Assembly (NCBI RefSeq): GCF_050948215.1
Contig: NW_027488841.1
Span: forward strand, 234,328 to 298,327
Direction: 5' to 3'
Length of the DNA stretch: 64,000 bases
From: Halictus rubicundus
Taxonomy: Eukaryota; Arthropoda; Insecta; Hymenoptera; Halictidae
Numbering within the stretch: position 1 is the first letter of the stretch; every line of letters starts with the position of its first letter. Below the pieces are notes generated by a model, which had not been told where the DNA came from, did not search any database, and worked only from the letters and a program-made list of their open reading frames with translations. Of the stretch, positions 38,748 to 51,580 are shown piece after piece. Made by a program: the position numbers and the translations under genes.

Positions 38748-41280
38748 TATCCTATCCTCTATCCAATCCTCTATCCTATCCTATCTTCTATCCTATCCTA
38801 TCCTCTATCCTATCCAATCCCCTATCCTATCCTCTATCCCATCCTATCCTGTATCCTATCCTATCATCTATCCTCTATCCTATCCTATCCTCTATCCTAT
38901 CAAATCCCCTATCCTATCCTCTATCCTATCCTATCCGGTATCCTATCCAATCCTCTATCCTACCCTATCATCTATCCTCAATCCTATCCAATCCTCTATC
39001 CTATCCATTCCTCTATCCTATCCTATCCTCTATCCAATCCTCAATCCTATCCTATCCTCTATCCTATCCCATCCTCTATCCTATCCTATCCTCTATCCTA
39101 TCCTATCCTCTATCCTATCCTATCCTCTATCCTATCCTATCCTCTATCCTATCCTATCCTCTATGCTATCCTATCCTCTATCCTCTATCCTATCCTATCC
39201 TCTATCCTATCCTATCCTCTATCCTATCCTACCCTCTATCCGATCCTATCCTCTATCCTATCCTATCCTCTATCCTATCCTATCCTCTATCCTATCCTAT
39301 CCTGTAGCCTATCCAATCCTCAATCCTATCCTATCATCTATCCTCTATCCTATCCAGTCCTCTATCCTATCCATTCCTCTATCTTATCATATCCTCTATC
39401 CTATAATATCCTCTATCCTATCCTATCCTCTATCCAATCCTCTAACCTATCCTATCCTCTATCCAATCCTCTATCCTATCCTATCCTCTATCCTATCCCA
39501 TCCTCTATCCTATCCTATCCCCTATCCTATCCTATCCTCTATCCTATCCTATCCTCTATCCGATCCTATCCTCTATCCTATCCTATCCTCTATCCTATCC
39601 TATCCTCTATCCTATCCTATCCTGTATCCTATCCAATCCTCAATCCTATCCTATCATCTATCCTCTATCCTATCCAATCCTCTATCCTATCCATTCCTCT
39701 ATCCTATCCTATCCTCTATCCAATCCTCTATCCTATCCTATCCTTTATCCTATCCCATTATCTATCCTATCCTATCCTCTATCCTATCCTATCCTCTACC
39801 CTATCCTATCCTCTATCCTATCCTATCCTCTATGCTATCCTATCCTATCCTCTATCCAATCCTCAATCCTATCCTATCCTCTATCCTATCCCATCCTCTA
39901 TCCTATCCTATCCTCTATCCTATCCTATCCTCTATCCTATCCTATCCTCTATCCTATCCTATCCTCTATGCTATCCTATCCTCTATCCTCTATCCTATCC
40001 TATCCTCTATCCTATCCTATCCTCTATCCTATCCTATCCTCTATCCGATCCTATCCTCTATCCTATCCTATCCTCTATCCTATCCTATCCTCTATCCTAT
40101 CCCATCCTCTATCCTATCCTATCCTCTATCCTATCCTATCCTCTATCCTATCCTATCCTCTATCCTATCCTATCCTCTATGCTATCCTATCCTCTATCCT
40201 ATCCTATCCTCTATCCTATCCTATCCTCTATCCTATCCTATCCTGTCCTCTATCCTATCGTATCCTCTATCCTATGCTATCCTCTATCCTATCCTATCCT
40301 CTATCCTATCAAATCCCCTATCCTATCCTCTATCCTATCCTATCCTGTATCCTATCCTATCCTCTATCCTATCCTATCCTCTATCCTATCCTCTATCCTA
40401 TCCTCTATCCGATCCTATCCTCTATCCTATCCTATCCTCTATCCTATCCTCTATCCTATCCTCTATCCTATCCTCTATCCTATCCTATCCTCTATCCTAT
40501 CCTATCCTCTATGCTATCCTATCCTCTATCCTATCCTATCCTCTATCCTATCCAATCCTCTATCCTATCCATTCCTCTGTCCTATCATATCCTCTATCCT
40601 ATCCTATCCTCTATCCTATCCGATCCTCTATCCTGTATCCTATCCTATCCTCTATCCTATCCTATCCTCTATCCTATCCTCTATCCTATCCTCTATCCTG
40701 TCCTCTATCCTATCCTATCCTCTATCCTATCCTGTCCTCTATGCTATCCTATCCTCTATCCTATCCTATCCTCTATCCTATCCAATCCTCTATCCTATCC
40801 ATTCCTCTGTCCTATCATATCCTCTATCCTATCCTATCCTCTATCCTATCCGATCCTCAATCCTCTATCCTATCCTATCCTCTATCCTATCCTATCCTCT
40901 ATCCTATCCTATCCTCTATCCTATCCTATCCTCTATCCTATCCTATCCTCTATCCTATCCTATCCTCTATCCGATCCTATCCTCTATCATATCCTATCCT
41001 CTATCCTATCCTATCCTCTATCCTATTCTATGATCTATCCTATACTATCCTCTATCCTATCCTATCTTCTAACCTACCCTATCATCTATCCTCAAGTCTA
41101 TCCTTTCCTGTATCCTATCCAATCCGCTATCCTATCCTATCCTCTATCCTATCCTATCCAATCCCCTATCCTATGCTCTATCCTATCCTACCCTCTATAA
41201 TATCGTATACTCTATCATATCCTATCCTCTATCCTATAATATCATCTATCCGTTCCTATTCTCTATCCTATCCTATCTTC
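38748..41280 (+). repeat. Second copy of the 27.2-29.2 kb block, ending in a J block
   Basis: CCGGTATCC (38937), GTAGCC (39304), TCTAACC (39442) and the 39832 start match 27165-29196. D cassettes lie at 40571 and 40801. The tail differs from the first copy: instead of entering the K module it carries a TATGATC unit, a TCTAACCTACC unit and J copy 14. Confidence 0.78.
41167..41263 (+). repeat. J block, copy 14 (last, truncated)
   Basis: Six of seven units are present. The CCTAACC unit is missing and the block runs straight into a CCTATCTTC cassette. This is the last J block of the window. Confidence 0.88.
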
Positions 41281-41863
41281 TATCCTATCCTATCCTCTAT
41301 CCTATCAAATCCCCTATCCTATCCTCTATCCCATCCTATCCTGTATCCTATCCAATCCTCAATCCTATCCTATCCTCTATCCTATCCTATCCTCTATCCT
41401 ATCCTATCCTCTATCCTATCCTCTATCCGATCCTATCCTCTATCCTATCCTATCCTCTATCCTATCCAATCCTCTATCCTATCCATTCCTCTGTCCTATC
41501 ATATCCTCTATCCTATCCTATCCTCTATCCTATCCGATCCTCTATCCTCTATCCTATCCTATTCTCTATCCTATCCTATCCTCTATCCTATCCTATCCTC
41601 TATCCTATCCTATCCTCTATCCTCTATCCTATCCTATCCTCTATCCTATCCTATCCTCTATCCTATCCTATCCTCTATCCTATCCTATCTTCTATCCTAT
41701 CCTATCCTCTATCCTATCCTATCCTCTATCCTATCCCATCCTCTATCCTATCCTATCCTCTATCCTATCCTATCCTCTATCCTATCCCATCCTCTATCAT
41801 ATCCTATCCTCTATCCTATCCTATCCTCTATCCTATTCTATCCTCTATCCTATCCTATCCTCT
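41281..41863 (+). repeat. Join between J-type and K-type territory
   Basis: One 121-bp type cassette (CAAATCCCC at about 41305), one D cassette (41485), then mainly consensus units with single CCCATCC and TTCTATCC variants. Nothing unique is present at the join. Confidence 0.65.
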
Positions 41864-44800
41864 ATGCTATCCTATCCTCTATCCTATTCTATCCTCTATC
41901 CTATCCTATCTTCTATCCTATCCTATCCTCTATCCTATCCTATCCTCTATCCTATCCTATCCTGTATCCTATCCAATCCTCAATCCTATCCTATCATCTA
42001 TCCTCTATCCTATCCAATCCTCTATCCTATCCATTCCTCTATCCTATCCTATCCTCTATCCTATCCTATCCTCTATCCTATCCTATCCTCTATCCTATCC
42101 TATCCTCTATCCTATCCTATCCTCTATCCTCTATCCTCTATCCTATCCTATCCTCTATCCGATCCTATCCTCTATCCTATCCTATCCTCTATCCTATCCT
42201 ATCCTCTATCCTATCCTATCCTCTATCCTATCCTATCCTCTATCCTATCATATCCTCTATCCTATCCTATCCTCTATACTATTATATCCTCTATCCGATC
42301 CTATCCTCTATCCTATCCTATCCTCTATCCTATCCTATCCTCTATCCTATCCTATCCTCTATCCTATCCTATCCTCTATCCTATCCTATCCTCTATCCTG
42401 TCCTATGCTCTATCCTATCCTATCGTCTATCCTATCCTCTATCCTATCCTCTCCTCTATCCTATCCTATCCTCTATCCTATCCCATCCTCTATCCTATCC
42501 TATCCTCTATCCTATCCTATCCTCTATCCTATCCTATCTTCTATCCTACCCTATCATCTATCCTATCAAATCCCCTATCCTATCCTCTATCCTATCCTAT
42601 CCTCTATCCTATCCTATCCTCTATCCTATCCTATCCTCTATCCTATCCTATCCTCTATCCTATCCTATCCTCTATCCGATCCTATCCTCTATCCAATCCT
42701 ATCCTCTATCCTATCCTATCCTCTATCCTATCCTATCCTATCCTCTATCCTATCCTATCCTCTATCCTATCCTATCCTCTATCCTATCCTATCCTCTATC
42801 CTATCCTTTCCTGTATCCTATCCAATCCTCTATCCTATCCTATCCTCTATCCTATCCTATCCTCTATCCGATCGTATCCTCTATCCTATCCTATCCTCTA
42901 TCCTATCCTATCCTCTATCCTATCCTATCCTGTATCCTATCCAATCCTCAATCCTATCCTATCATCTATCCTCTATCCTATCCAATCCTCTATCCTATCC
43001 ATTCCTCTATCCTATCATATCCTCTATCCTATAATATCCTCTATCCTATCCTATCCTCTATCGAATCCTCTAACCTATCCTATCCTCTATCCTATCCTAT
43101 CCTCTATCCTATCCTATCCTCTATCCTATCCTATCTTCTATCCTATCCTATAATCTATCATATCTAATCCCCTATCCTATCCTATCCTCTATCCTATCCT
43201 ATCCTCTATCCTATCCTATCGTCTATCCTATCCTCTGTCCTATCCTATCTTCTATCCTATTCTATCCTCTATCCTATCAAATCCCCTATCCTATCCTCTA
43301 TCCTATCCTATCCTGTATCCTATCCAATCCTCTATCCTACCCTATCATCTATCCTCAATCCTATCCAATCCTCTATCCTATCCATTCCTCTATCCTGTCC
43401 TATCCTCTATCCAATCCTCTATCCTATCCTATCCTCTATCCTATCCCATCCTCTATCCTATCCTATCGTCTATCCTATCCTATCCTCTATCCTATCCTAT
43501 CCTCTATCCTATCCTATCCTCTATCCTATCGTATCCTCTATCCTATCCTATCTTCTATCCTATCCTATCCTCTATCTTATCAAATCCCCTATCCTATCCT
43601 CTATCCTATCCTATCCTGTATCCTATCCAATCCTCTATCCTATCTTTTCATCTATCCTCAAGTCTATCCTTTCCTGTATCCTATCAAATCCTCTATCCTA
43701 TCCAATCCTCTATCCTATCCTATCCTCTATCGTATCGTATCCTCTATCCTATCCTATCTTCTATCCTATCCTATCCTCTATCCTATCAAATCCTCCTATC
43801 CTATCCTCTATCCTATCCTATCCTCTATCCTATCCTATCCTCTATCCAATCCTCTATCCTATCCTATCCTCTATCCTATCCTATCTTCTATCCTATCCTA
43901 TCCTCTATCCTATCAAATCCCCTATCCTATCCTATCCTATCCTATCCTCTATCCTATCCTATCCTCTATCCTATCCTATCCTCTATCCTATCCTATCCTC
44001 TATCCGATCCTATCCTCTATCCAATCCTCTATCCTATCCTATCCTCTATCCTATCCTATCTTCTATCCTATCCTATCCTCTATCCTATCAAATCCCCTAT
44101 CCTATCCTCTATCCTATCCTATCCTCTATCCTATCCTATCATCTATCCTCTATCCTATCCTATCTTCTATCCTATCCTATCCTCTATCCTATCAAATCCC
44201 CTATCCTATCCTCTATCCTATCCTATCCTGTATCCTATCCAATCCTCTATCCTATCCTATCATCTATCCTCAAGTCTATCCTTTCCTGTATCCTATCCAA
44301 TCTTCTATCCTATCCTATCCTCTATCCTATCAAATCCCCTATCCTATCCTCTATCCTATCCTATCCTCTATGCTATCCTATCCTCTATCCTATTCTATCC
44401 TCTATCCTATCCTATCTTCTATCCTATCCTATCCTCTATCCTATCCTATCCTCTATCCTATCCTATCCTGTATCCTATCCAATCCTCAATCCTATCCTAT
44501 CATCTATCCTCTATCCTATCCAATCCTCTATCCTATCCATTCCTCTATCCTATCCTATCCTCTATCCTATCCTATCCTCTATCCTATCCTATCCTCTATC
44601 CTATCCTATCCTCTATCCTATCCTATCCTCTATCCTCTATCCTCTATCCTATCCTATCCTCTATCCGATCCTATCCTCTATCCTATCCTATCCTCTATCC
44701 TATCCTATCCTCTATCCTATCCTATCCTCTATCCTATCCTATCCTCTATCCTATCATATCCTCTATCCTATCCTATCCTCTATACTATTATATCCTCTAT

Positions 44801-46790
44801 CCGATCCTATCCTCTATCCTATCCTATCCTCTATCCTATCCTATCCTCTATCCTATCCTATCCTCTATCCTATCCTATCCTCTATCCTATCCTATCCTCT
44901 ATCCTGTCCTATGCTCTATCCTATCCTATCGTCTATCCTATCCTCTATCCTATCCTCTCCTCTATCCTATCCTATCCTCTATCCTATCCCATCCTCTATC
45001 CTATCCTATCCTCTATCCTATCCTATCCTCTATCCTATCCTATCTTCTATCCTACCCTATCATCTATCCTATCAAATCCCCTATCCTATCCTCTATCCTA
45101 TCCTATCCTCTATCCTATCCTATCCTCTATCCTATCCTATCCTCTATCCTATCCTATCCTCTATCCTATCCTATCCTCTATCCTATCCTATCCTCTATCC
45201 GATCCTATCCTCTATCCAATCCTATCCTCTATCCTATCCTATCCTCTATCCTATCCTATCCTATCCTCTATCCTATCCTATCCTCTATCCTATCCTATCC
45301 TCTATCCTATCCTATCCTCTATCCTATCCTTTCCTGTATCCTATCCAATCCTCTATCCTATCCTATCCTCTATCCTATCCTATCCTCTATCCGATCGTAT
45401 CCTCTATCCTATCCTATCCTCTATCCTATCCTATCCTCTATCCTATCCTATCCTGTATCCTATCCAATCCTCAATCCTATCCTATCATCTATCCTCTATC
45501 CTATCCAATCCTCTATCCTATCCATTCCTCTATCCTATCATATCCTCTATCCTATAATATCCTCTATCCTATCCTATCCTCTATCGAATCCTCTAACCTA
45601 TCCTATCCTCTATCCTATCCTATCCTCTATCCTATCCTATCCTCTATCCTATCCTATCTTCTATCCTATCCTATAATCTATCATATCTAATCCCCTATCC
45701 TATCCTATCCTCTATCCTATCCTATCCTCTATCCTATCCTATCGTCTATCCTATCCTCTGTCCTATCCTATCTTCTATCCTATCCTATCCTCTATCCTAT
45801 CAAATCCCCTATCCTATCCTCTATCCTATCCTATCCTGTATCCTATCCAATCCTCTATCCTACCCTATCATCTATCCTCAATCCTATCCAATCCTCTATC
45901 CTATCCATTCCTCTATCCTGTCCTATCCTCTATCCAATCCTCTATCCTATCCTATCCTCTATCCTATCCCATCCTCTATCCTATCCTATCGTCTATCCTA
46001 TCCTATCCTCTATCCTATCCTATCCTCTATCCTATCCTATCCTCTATCCTATCGTATCCTCTATCCTATCCTATCTTCTATCCTATCCTATCCTCTATCT
46101 TATCAAATCCCCTATCCTATCCTCTATCCTATCCTATCCTGTATCCTATCCAATCCTCTATCCTATCTTTTCATCTATCCTCAAGTCTATCCTTTCCTGT
46201 ATCCTATCCAATCCTCTATCCTATCCAATCCTCTATCCTATCCTATCCTCTATCGTATCGTATCCTCTATCCTATCCTATCTTCTATCCTATCCTATCCT
46301 CTATCCTATCAAATCCTCCTATCCTATCCTCTATCCTATCCTATCCTCTATCCTATCCTATCCTCTATCCAATCCTCTATCCTATCCTATCCTCTATCCT
46401 ATCCTATCCTCTATCCGATCCTATCCTCTATCCAATCCTCTATCCTATCCTATCCTCTATCCTATCCTATCTTCTATCCTATCCTATCCTCTATCCTATC
46501 AAATCCCCTATCCTATCCTCTATCCTATCCTATCCTCTATCCTATCCTATCATCTATCCTCTATCCTATCCTATCTTCTATCCTATCCTATCCTCTATCC
46601 TATCAAATCCCCTATCCTATCCTCTATCCTATCCTATCCTGTATCCTATCCAATCCTCTATCCTATCCTATCATCTATCCTCAAGTCTATCCTTTCCTGT
46701 ATCCTATCCAATCTTCTATCCTATCCTATCCTCTATCCTATCAAATCCCCTATCCTATCCTCTATCCTATCCTATCCTCTATCCTATCCT
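41864..46790 (+). repeat. Tandem duplication, period 2506-2523 bp
   Basis: TATGCTATCC start (41864, 44370), K2 (42275, 44781) and CTGTCCTATGCTC (about 42405, 44911) are 2506 bp apart. TATCTTATC (43576, 46099), TCTTTTCATC (43644, 46167) and the odd CAAATCCTCC unit (43788, 46311) are 2523 bp apart, so one 17-bp unit was gained in between. Further on copy 2 lacks about 112 bp: the AATCTTC unit is at 44299 and about 46710. One clear base difference is CTATCAAATCC (about 43685) versus CTATCCAATCC (about 46208). There is one K2 per copy and no K1 or L. Confidence 0.87.
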
Positions 46791-49500
46791 ATCCTCTATC
46801 CGATCCTATCCTCTATCCTATCCTATCCTCTATCCTATCCTCTATCCTATCCTCTATCCTATCCACTATCCTATCCTCTATCCTATCCTATCCTCTATCC
46901 TATCCTATTCTCTATCCTATCCTATCCTCTATGCTATCCTATCCTCTATCCTATCCTATCCTCTATCCTATCCCATCCTCTATCCTATCCTATCCTCTAT
47001 CCTATCCTATCCTCTATCCTATCCTATCCTCTATCCTATCCTATCCTCTATCCTATCCTATCTTCTATCCTATCCTATTCTCTATCCTATCCTATCCTCT
47101 ATCCGATCCTATCCTCTATCCTATCCTATCCTCTATCCTATCCTATCTTCTATCCTATCCTATCCTCTATCCTATCAAATCCCCTATCCTATCCTCTATC
47201 CTATCCTATCCTGTATCCTATCCAATCCTCAATCCTATCCTATCATCTATCCTCTATCCTATCCCATCCTCTATCCTATCCTATCCTCTATCCTATCCTA
47301 TCCTCTATCCTATCCTATCCTCTATGCTATCCTATCCTCTATCCTCTATCCTATCCTATCCTCTATCCTATCAAATCCCCTATCCTATCCTCTATCCTAT
47401 CCTATCCTGTATCCTATCCAATCCTCTATCCTACCCTATCATCTATCCTCAATCCTATCCAATCCTCTATCCTATCCATTCCTCTATCCTATCCTATCCT
47501 CTATCCAATCCTCTATCCTATCCTATCCTCTATCCTATCCTATCCTCTATCCTATCCTATCCTGTATCCTATCCAATCCTCAATCCTATCCTATCATCTA
47601 TCCTCTATCCTATCCAATCCTCTACCCTATCCATTCCTCTATCCTATCATATCCTCTATCCTATAATATCCTCTATCCTATCCTATCCTCTATCCAATCC
47701 TCTAACCTATCCTATCCTCTATCCTATCAAATCCCTTAGCCTATCAACTATCCTATCCTATCCTGTATCCTATCCAATCCTTAATCCTATCCGATCATCT
47801 ATCCTCTATCCTATCCAATCCTCTATCCTATCCATTCCTCTATCCGATCCTATCCTCTATCCTATCCTATCCTCTATCCTATCCTATCCTCTATCCTATC
47901 CTATCCTCTATCCTATCCTATCCACTATCCTATCCTATCCTCTATCCTGTCCTATGCTCTATCCTATCCTATCGTCTATCCTATCCTCTATCCTATCCTC
48001 TACTCTATCCTATCCTATCCTCTATCCTATCCCATCCTCTATCCTATCCTATCCTCTATCCTATCCTATCCTCTATCCTATCCTATCTTCTATCCTATCC
48101 TATCCTCTATCCTATCAAATCCCCTATCCTATCCTCTATCCTATCCTATCCTGTATCCTATCCAATCCTCAATCCTATCCTATCATCTATCCTCTATCCT
48201 ATCCTATCCTCTATCCTATCCCATCCTCTATCCTATCCTATCCTCTATCCTATCCTATCCTCTATCCTATTCTATCATCTATCCTATCCTATCCTCTATG
48301 CTATCCTATCCTCTATCCTATCCTATCCTCTATCCTATCCTATCCTCTATCCTATCCTATCCTCTATCCTATCCTATCCTCTATCCTATCCTATCCTCTA
48401 TCCTATCCTATCCTGTATCCTATCCAATCCTCAATCCTATCCTATCATCTATCCTCTATCCTATCCAATCCTCTATCCTATCCATTCCTCTATCCTATCC
48501 TATCCTCTATCCGATCCTATCCTCTATCCTATCCTATCCTCTATCCTATCCTCTATCCTATCCTCTATCCTATCCACTATCCTATCCTCTATCCTATCCT
48601 ATCCTCTATCCTATCCTATCCTCTATCCTATCCTATCCTCTATGCTATCCTATCCTCTATCCTATCCTATCCTCTATCCTATCCTATCCTCTATCCTATC
48701 CTATCCTCTATCCTATCCTATCCTCTATCCTATCCTATCCTCTATCCTATCCTATCCTCTATCCTATCCTATCCTCTATCCGATCCTATCCTCTATCCTA
48801 TCCTATCCTCTATCCTATCCTCTATCCTATCCTCTATCCTATCCTCTATCCTATCCTCTATCCTATCCTATCCTCTATCCTATCCTATCCTCTATCCTAT
48901 CCTATCCTCTATGCTATCCTATCCTCTATCCTATCCTATCCTCTATCCTATCCCATCCTCTATCCTATCCTATCCTCTATCCTATCCTATCCTCTATCCT
49001 ATCCTATCCTCTATCCTATCCTATCCTCTATCCTATCCTATCCTATCCTCTATCCTATCCTATCCTCTATCGTATGCTATCCTCTATCCTATCCTATCCT
49101 CTATCCTATCCTATCCTCTATCGTATGCTATCCTCTATCCTATCCTATCCTCTATCCTATCCTATCTTCTATCCTATCCTATCCTCTATCCTATCAAATC
49201 CCCTATCCTATCCTCTATCCTATCCTATCCTGTATCCTATCCTATCCTCTATCCTATCCTATCCTCTATCCTATCCTCTATCCGATCCTATCCTCTATCC
49301 TAACCTATCCTCTATCCTATCCTATCCTCTGTCCTATCCCATCCTCTATCCTATCCTATCCTCTATCCTATCCTATCCTCTATCCTATCCTATCCTCTAT
49401 GCTATCCTATCCTCTATCCTCTATCCTATCCTATCCTCTATCCTATCAAATCCCCTATCCTATCCTCTATCCTATCCTATCCTGTATCCTATCCTATCTT
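46791..49500 (+). repeat. Mosaic stretch with private variants
   Basis: A CCACTATCC unit with flanking short units occurs near 46865 and 48576, 1711 bp apart. A CTGTCCTATGCTC group at about 47943, normally found after K2, stands here without a K unit, and its CTCTCCTC neighbour reads CTCTACTC. Near 47729-47800 several one-off variants cluster. From 48640 to 49180 the stretch is mostly consensus units with two CGTATGCTATCC units about 50 bp apart. Confidence 0.68.
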
Positions 49501-51580
49501 CTATCCTATCCTATCCTCTATCCTATCCAATCCCCTATCCTATCCTCTATCCCATCCTATCCTGTATCCTATCCTATCATCTATCCTCTATCCTATCCTA
49601 TCCTCTATCCTATCAAATCCCCTATCCTATCCTCTATCCTATCCTATCCGGTATCCTATCCAATCCTCTATCCTACCCTATCATCTATCCTCAATCCTAT
49701 CCAATCCTCTATCCTATCCATTCCTCTATCCTATCCTATCCTCTATCCAATCCTCAATCCTATCCTATCCTCTATCCTATCCCATCCTCTATCCTATCCT
49801 ATCCTCTATCCTATCCTATCCTCTATCCTATCCTATCCTCTATCCTATCCTATCCTCTATGCTATCCTATCCTCTATCCTCTATCCTATCCTATCCTCTA
49901 TCCTATCCTATCCTCTATCCTATCCTATCCTCTATCCGATCCTATCCTCTATCCAATCCTATCCTCTATCCTATCCTATCCTCTATCCTATCCTATCCTG
50001 TAGCCTATCCAATCCTCAATCCTATCCTATCTTCTATCCTATCCTATCCTCTATCCTATCAAATCCCCTATCCTATCCTCTATCCTATCCTATCCTGTAT
50101 CCTATCCAATCCTCAATCCTATCCTATCATCTATCCTCTATCCTATCCAATCCTCTATCCTATCCATTCCTCAATCTTATCATATCCTCTATCCTATAAT
50201 ATCCTCTATCCTATCCTATCCTCTATCCAATCCTCTAACCTATCCTATCCTCTATCCTATCCTATCCTCTATCCAATCCTCTATCCTATCCTATCCTCTA
50301 TCCTATCCCATCCTCTATCCTATCCTATCCCCTATCCTATCCTATCCTCTATCCTATCCTATCCTCTATCCGATCCTATCCTCTATCCTATCCTATCCTC
50401 TATCCTATCCTATCCTCTATCCTATCCTATCCTGTATCCTATCCAATCCTCAATCCTATCCTATCATCTATCCTCTATCCTATCCAATCCTCTATCCTAT
50501 CCATTCCTCTACCCTATCCTATCCTCTATCCAATCCTCTATCCTATCCTATCCTCTATCCTATCCCATTATCTATCCTATCCTATCCTCTATCCTATCCT
50601 ATCCTCTATCCTATCCTATCCTCTATCCTATCCTATCCTCTATCCTATCCTATCCTCTATGCTATCCTATCCTCTATCCTATCCTATCCTCTATCCTATC
50701 CTATCCTCTATCCTATCCTATCCTCTATCCTATCCTATCCTCTATCCTGTCCTATCCTATCCTCTATCCTATCGTATCCTCTATCCTATGCTATCCTCTA
50801 TCCTATCCTATCCTCTATCCTATCCTATCCTGTATCCTATCCAATCCTCAATCCTATCCTATCATTTATCCTCTATCCTATCCAATCCTCTATCCTATCC
50901 ATTCCTCTATCCTATCCTATCCTCTATCCAATCCTCTATCCTATCCTATCCTCTATCCTATCCCATTATCTATCCTATCCTATCCTCTATCCTATCCTAT
51001 CCTCTATCCTATCCTATCCTCTATCCTATCCTATCCTCTATGCTATCCTATCATCTATCCTATCCTATCCTCTATCCTATCAAATCCCCTATCCTATCCT
51101 CTGTCCTATCCTATCCTGTATCCTATCCTATCCTCTATCATATCCTATCCTCTATCCTATCCTCTATCCGATCCTATCCTCTATCCTATCCTATCCTCTA
51201 TCCTATCCTCTATCCTATCCTATCCTCTATGCTATCCTATCCTCTATCCTATCCTATCCTCTATCCTATCCTATCCTCTATCCTATCCAATCCTCTATCC
51301 TATCCATTCCTCTGTCCTATCATATCCTCTATCCTATCCTATCCTCTATCCTATCCGATCCTCTATCCTCTATCCTATCCTATCCTGTATCCTATCCTAT
51401 CCTCTATCCTATCCTATCCTCTATCCTATCCTCTATCCGATCCTATCCTCTATCCTATCCTATCCTCTATCCTATCCTCTATCCTATCCTCTATCCTATC
51501 CTCTATCCTATCCTCTATCCTATCCTATCCTCTATCCTATCCTATCCTCTATGCTATCCTATCCTCTATCCTATCCTATC
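49501..51580 (+). repeat. Third copy of the 27.2-29.2 kb block, leading into module 3
   Basis: Markers CCGGTATCC (49650), GTAGCC (50000) and TCTAACC (50235) match the first copy at about 22.3 kb. Like the first copy, and unlike the second, it runs on into a D-K1-K2-L module. A lone D cassette lies at 51306 before the doublet, comparable to 28781 in the first copy. Confidence 0.8.
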
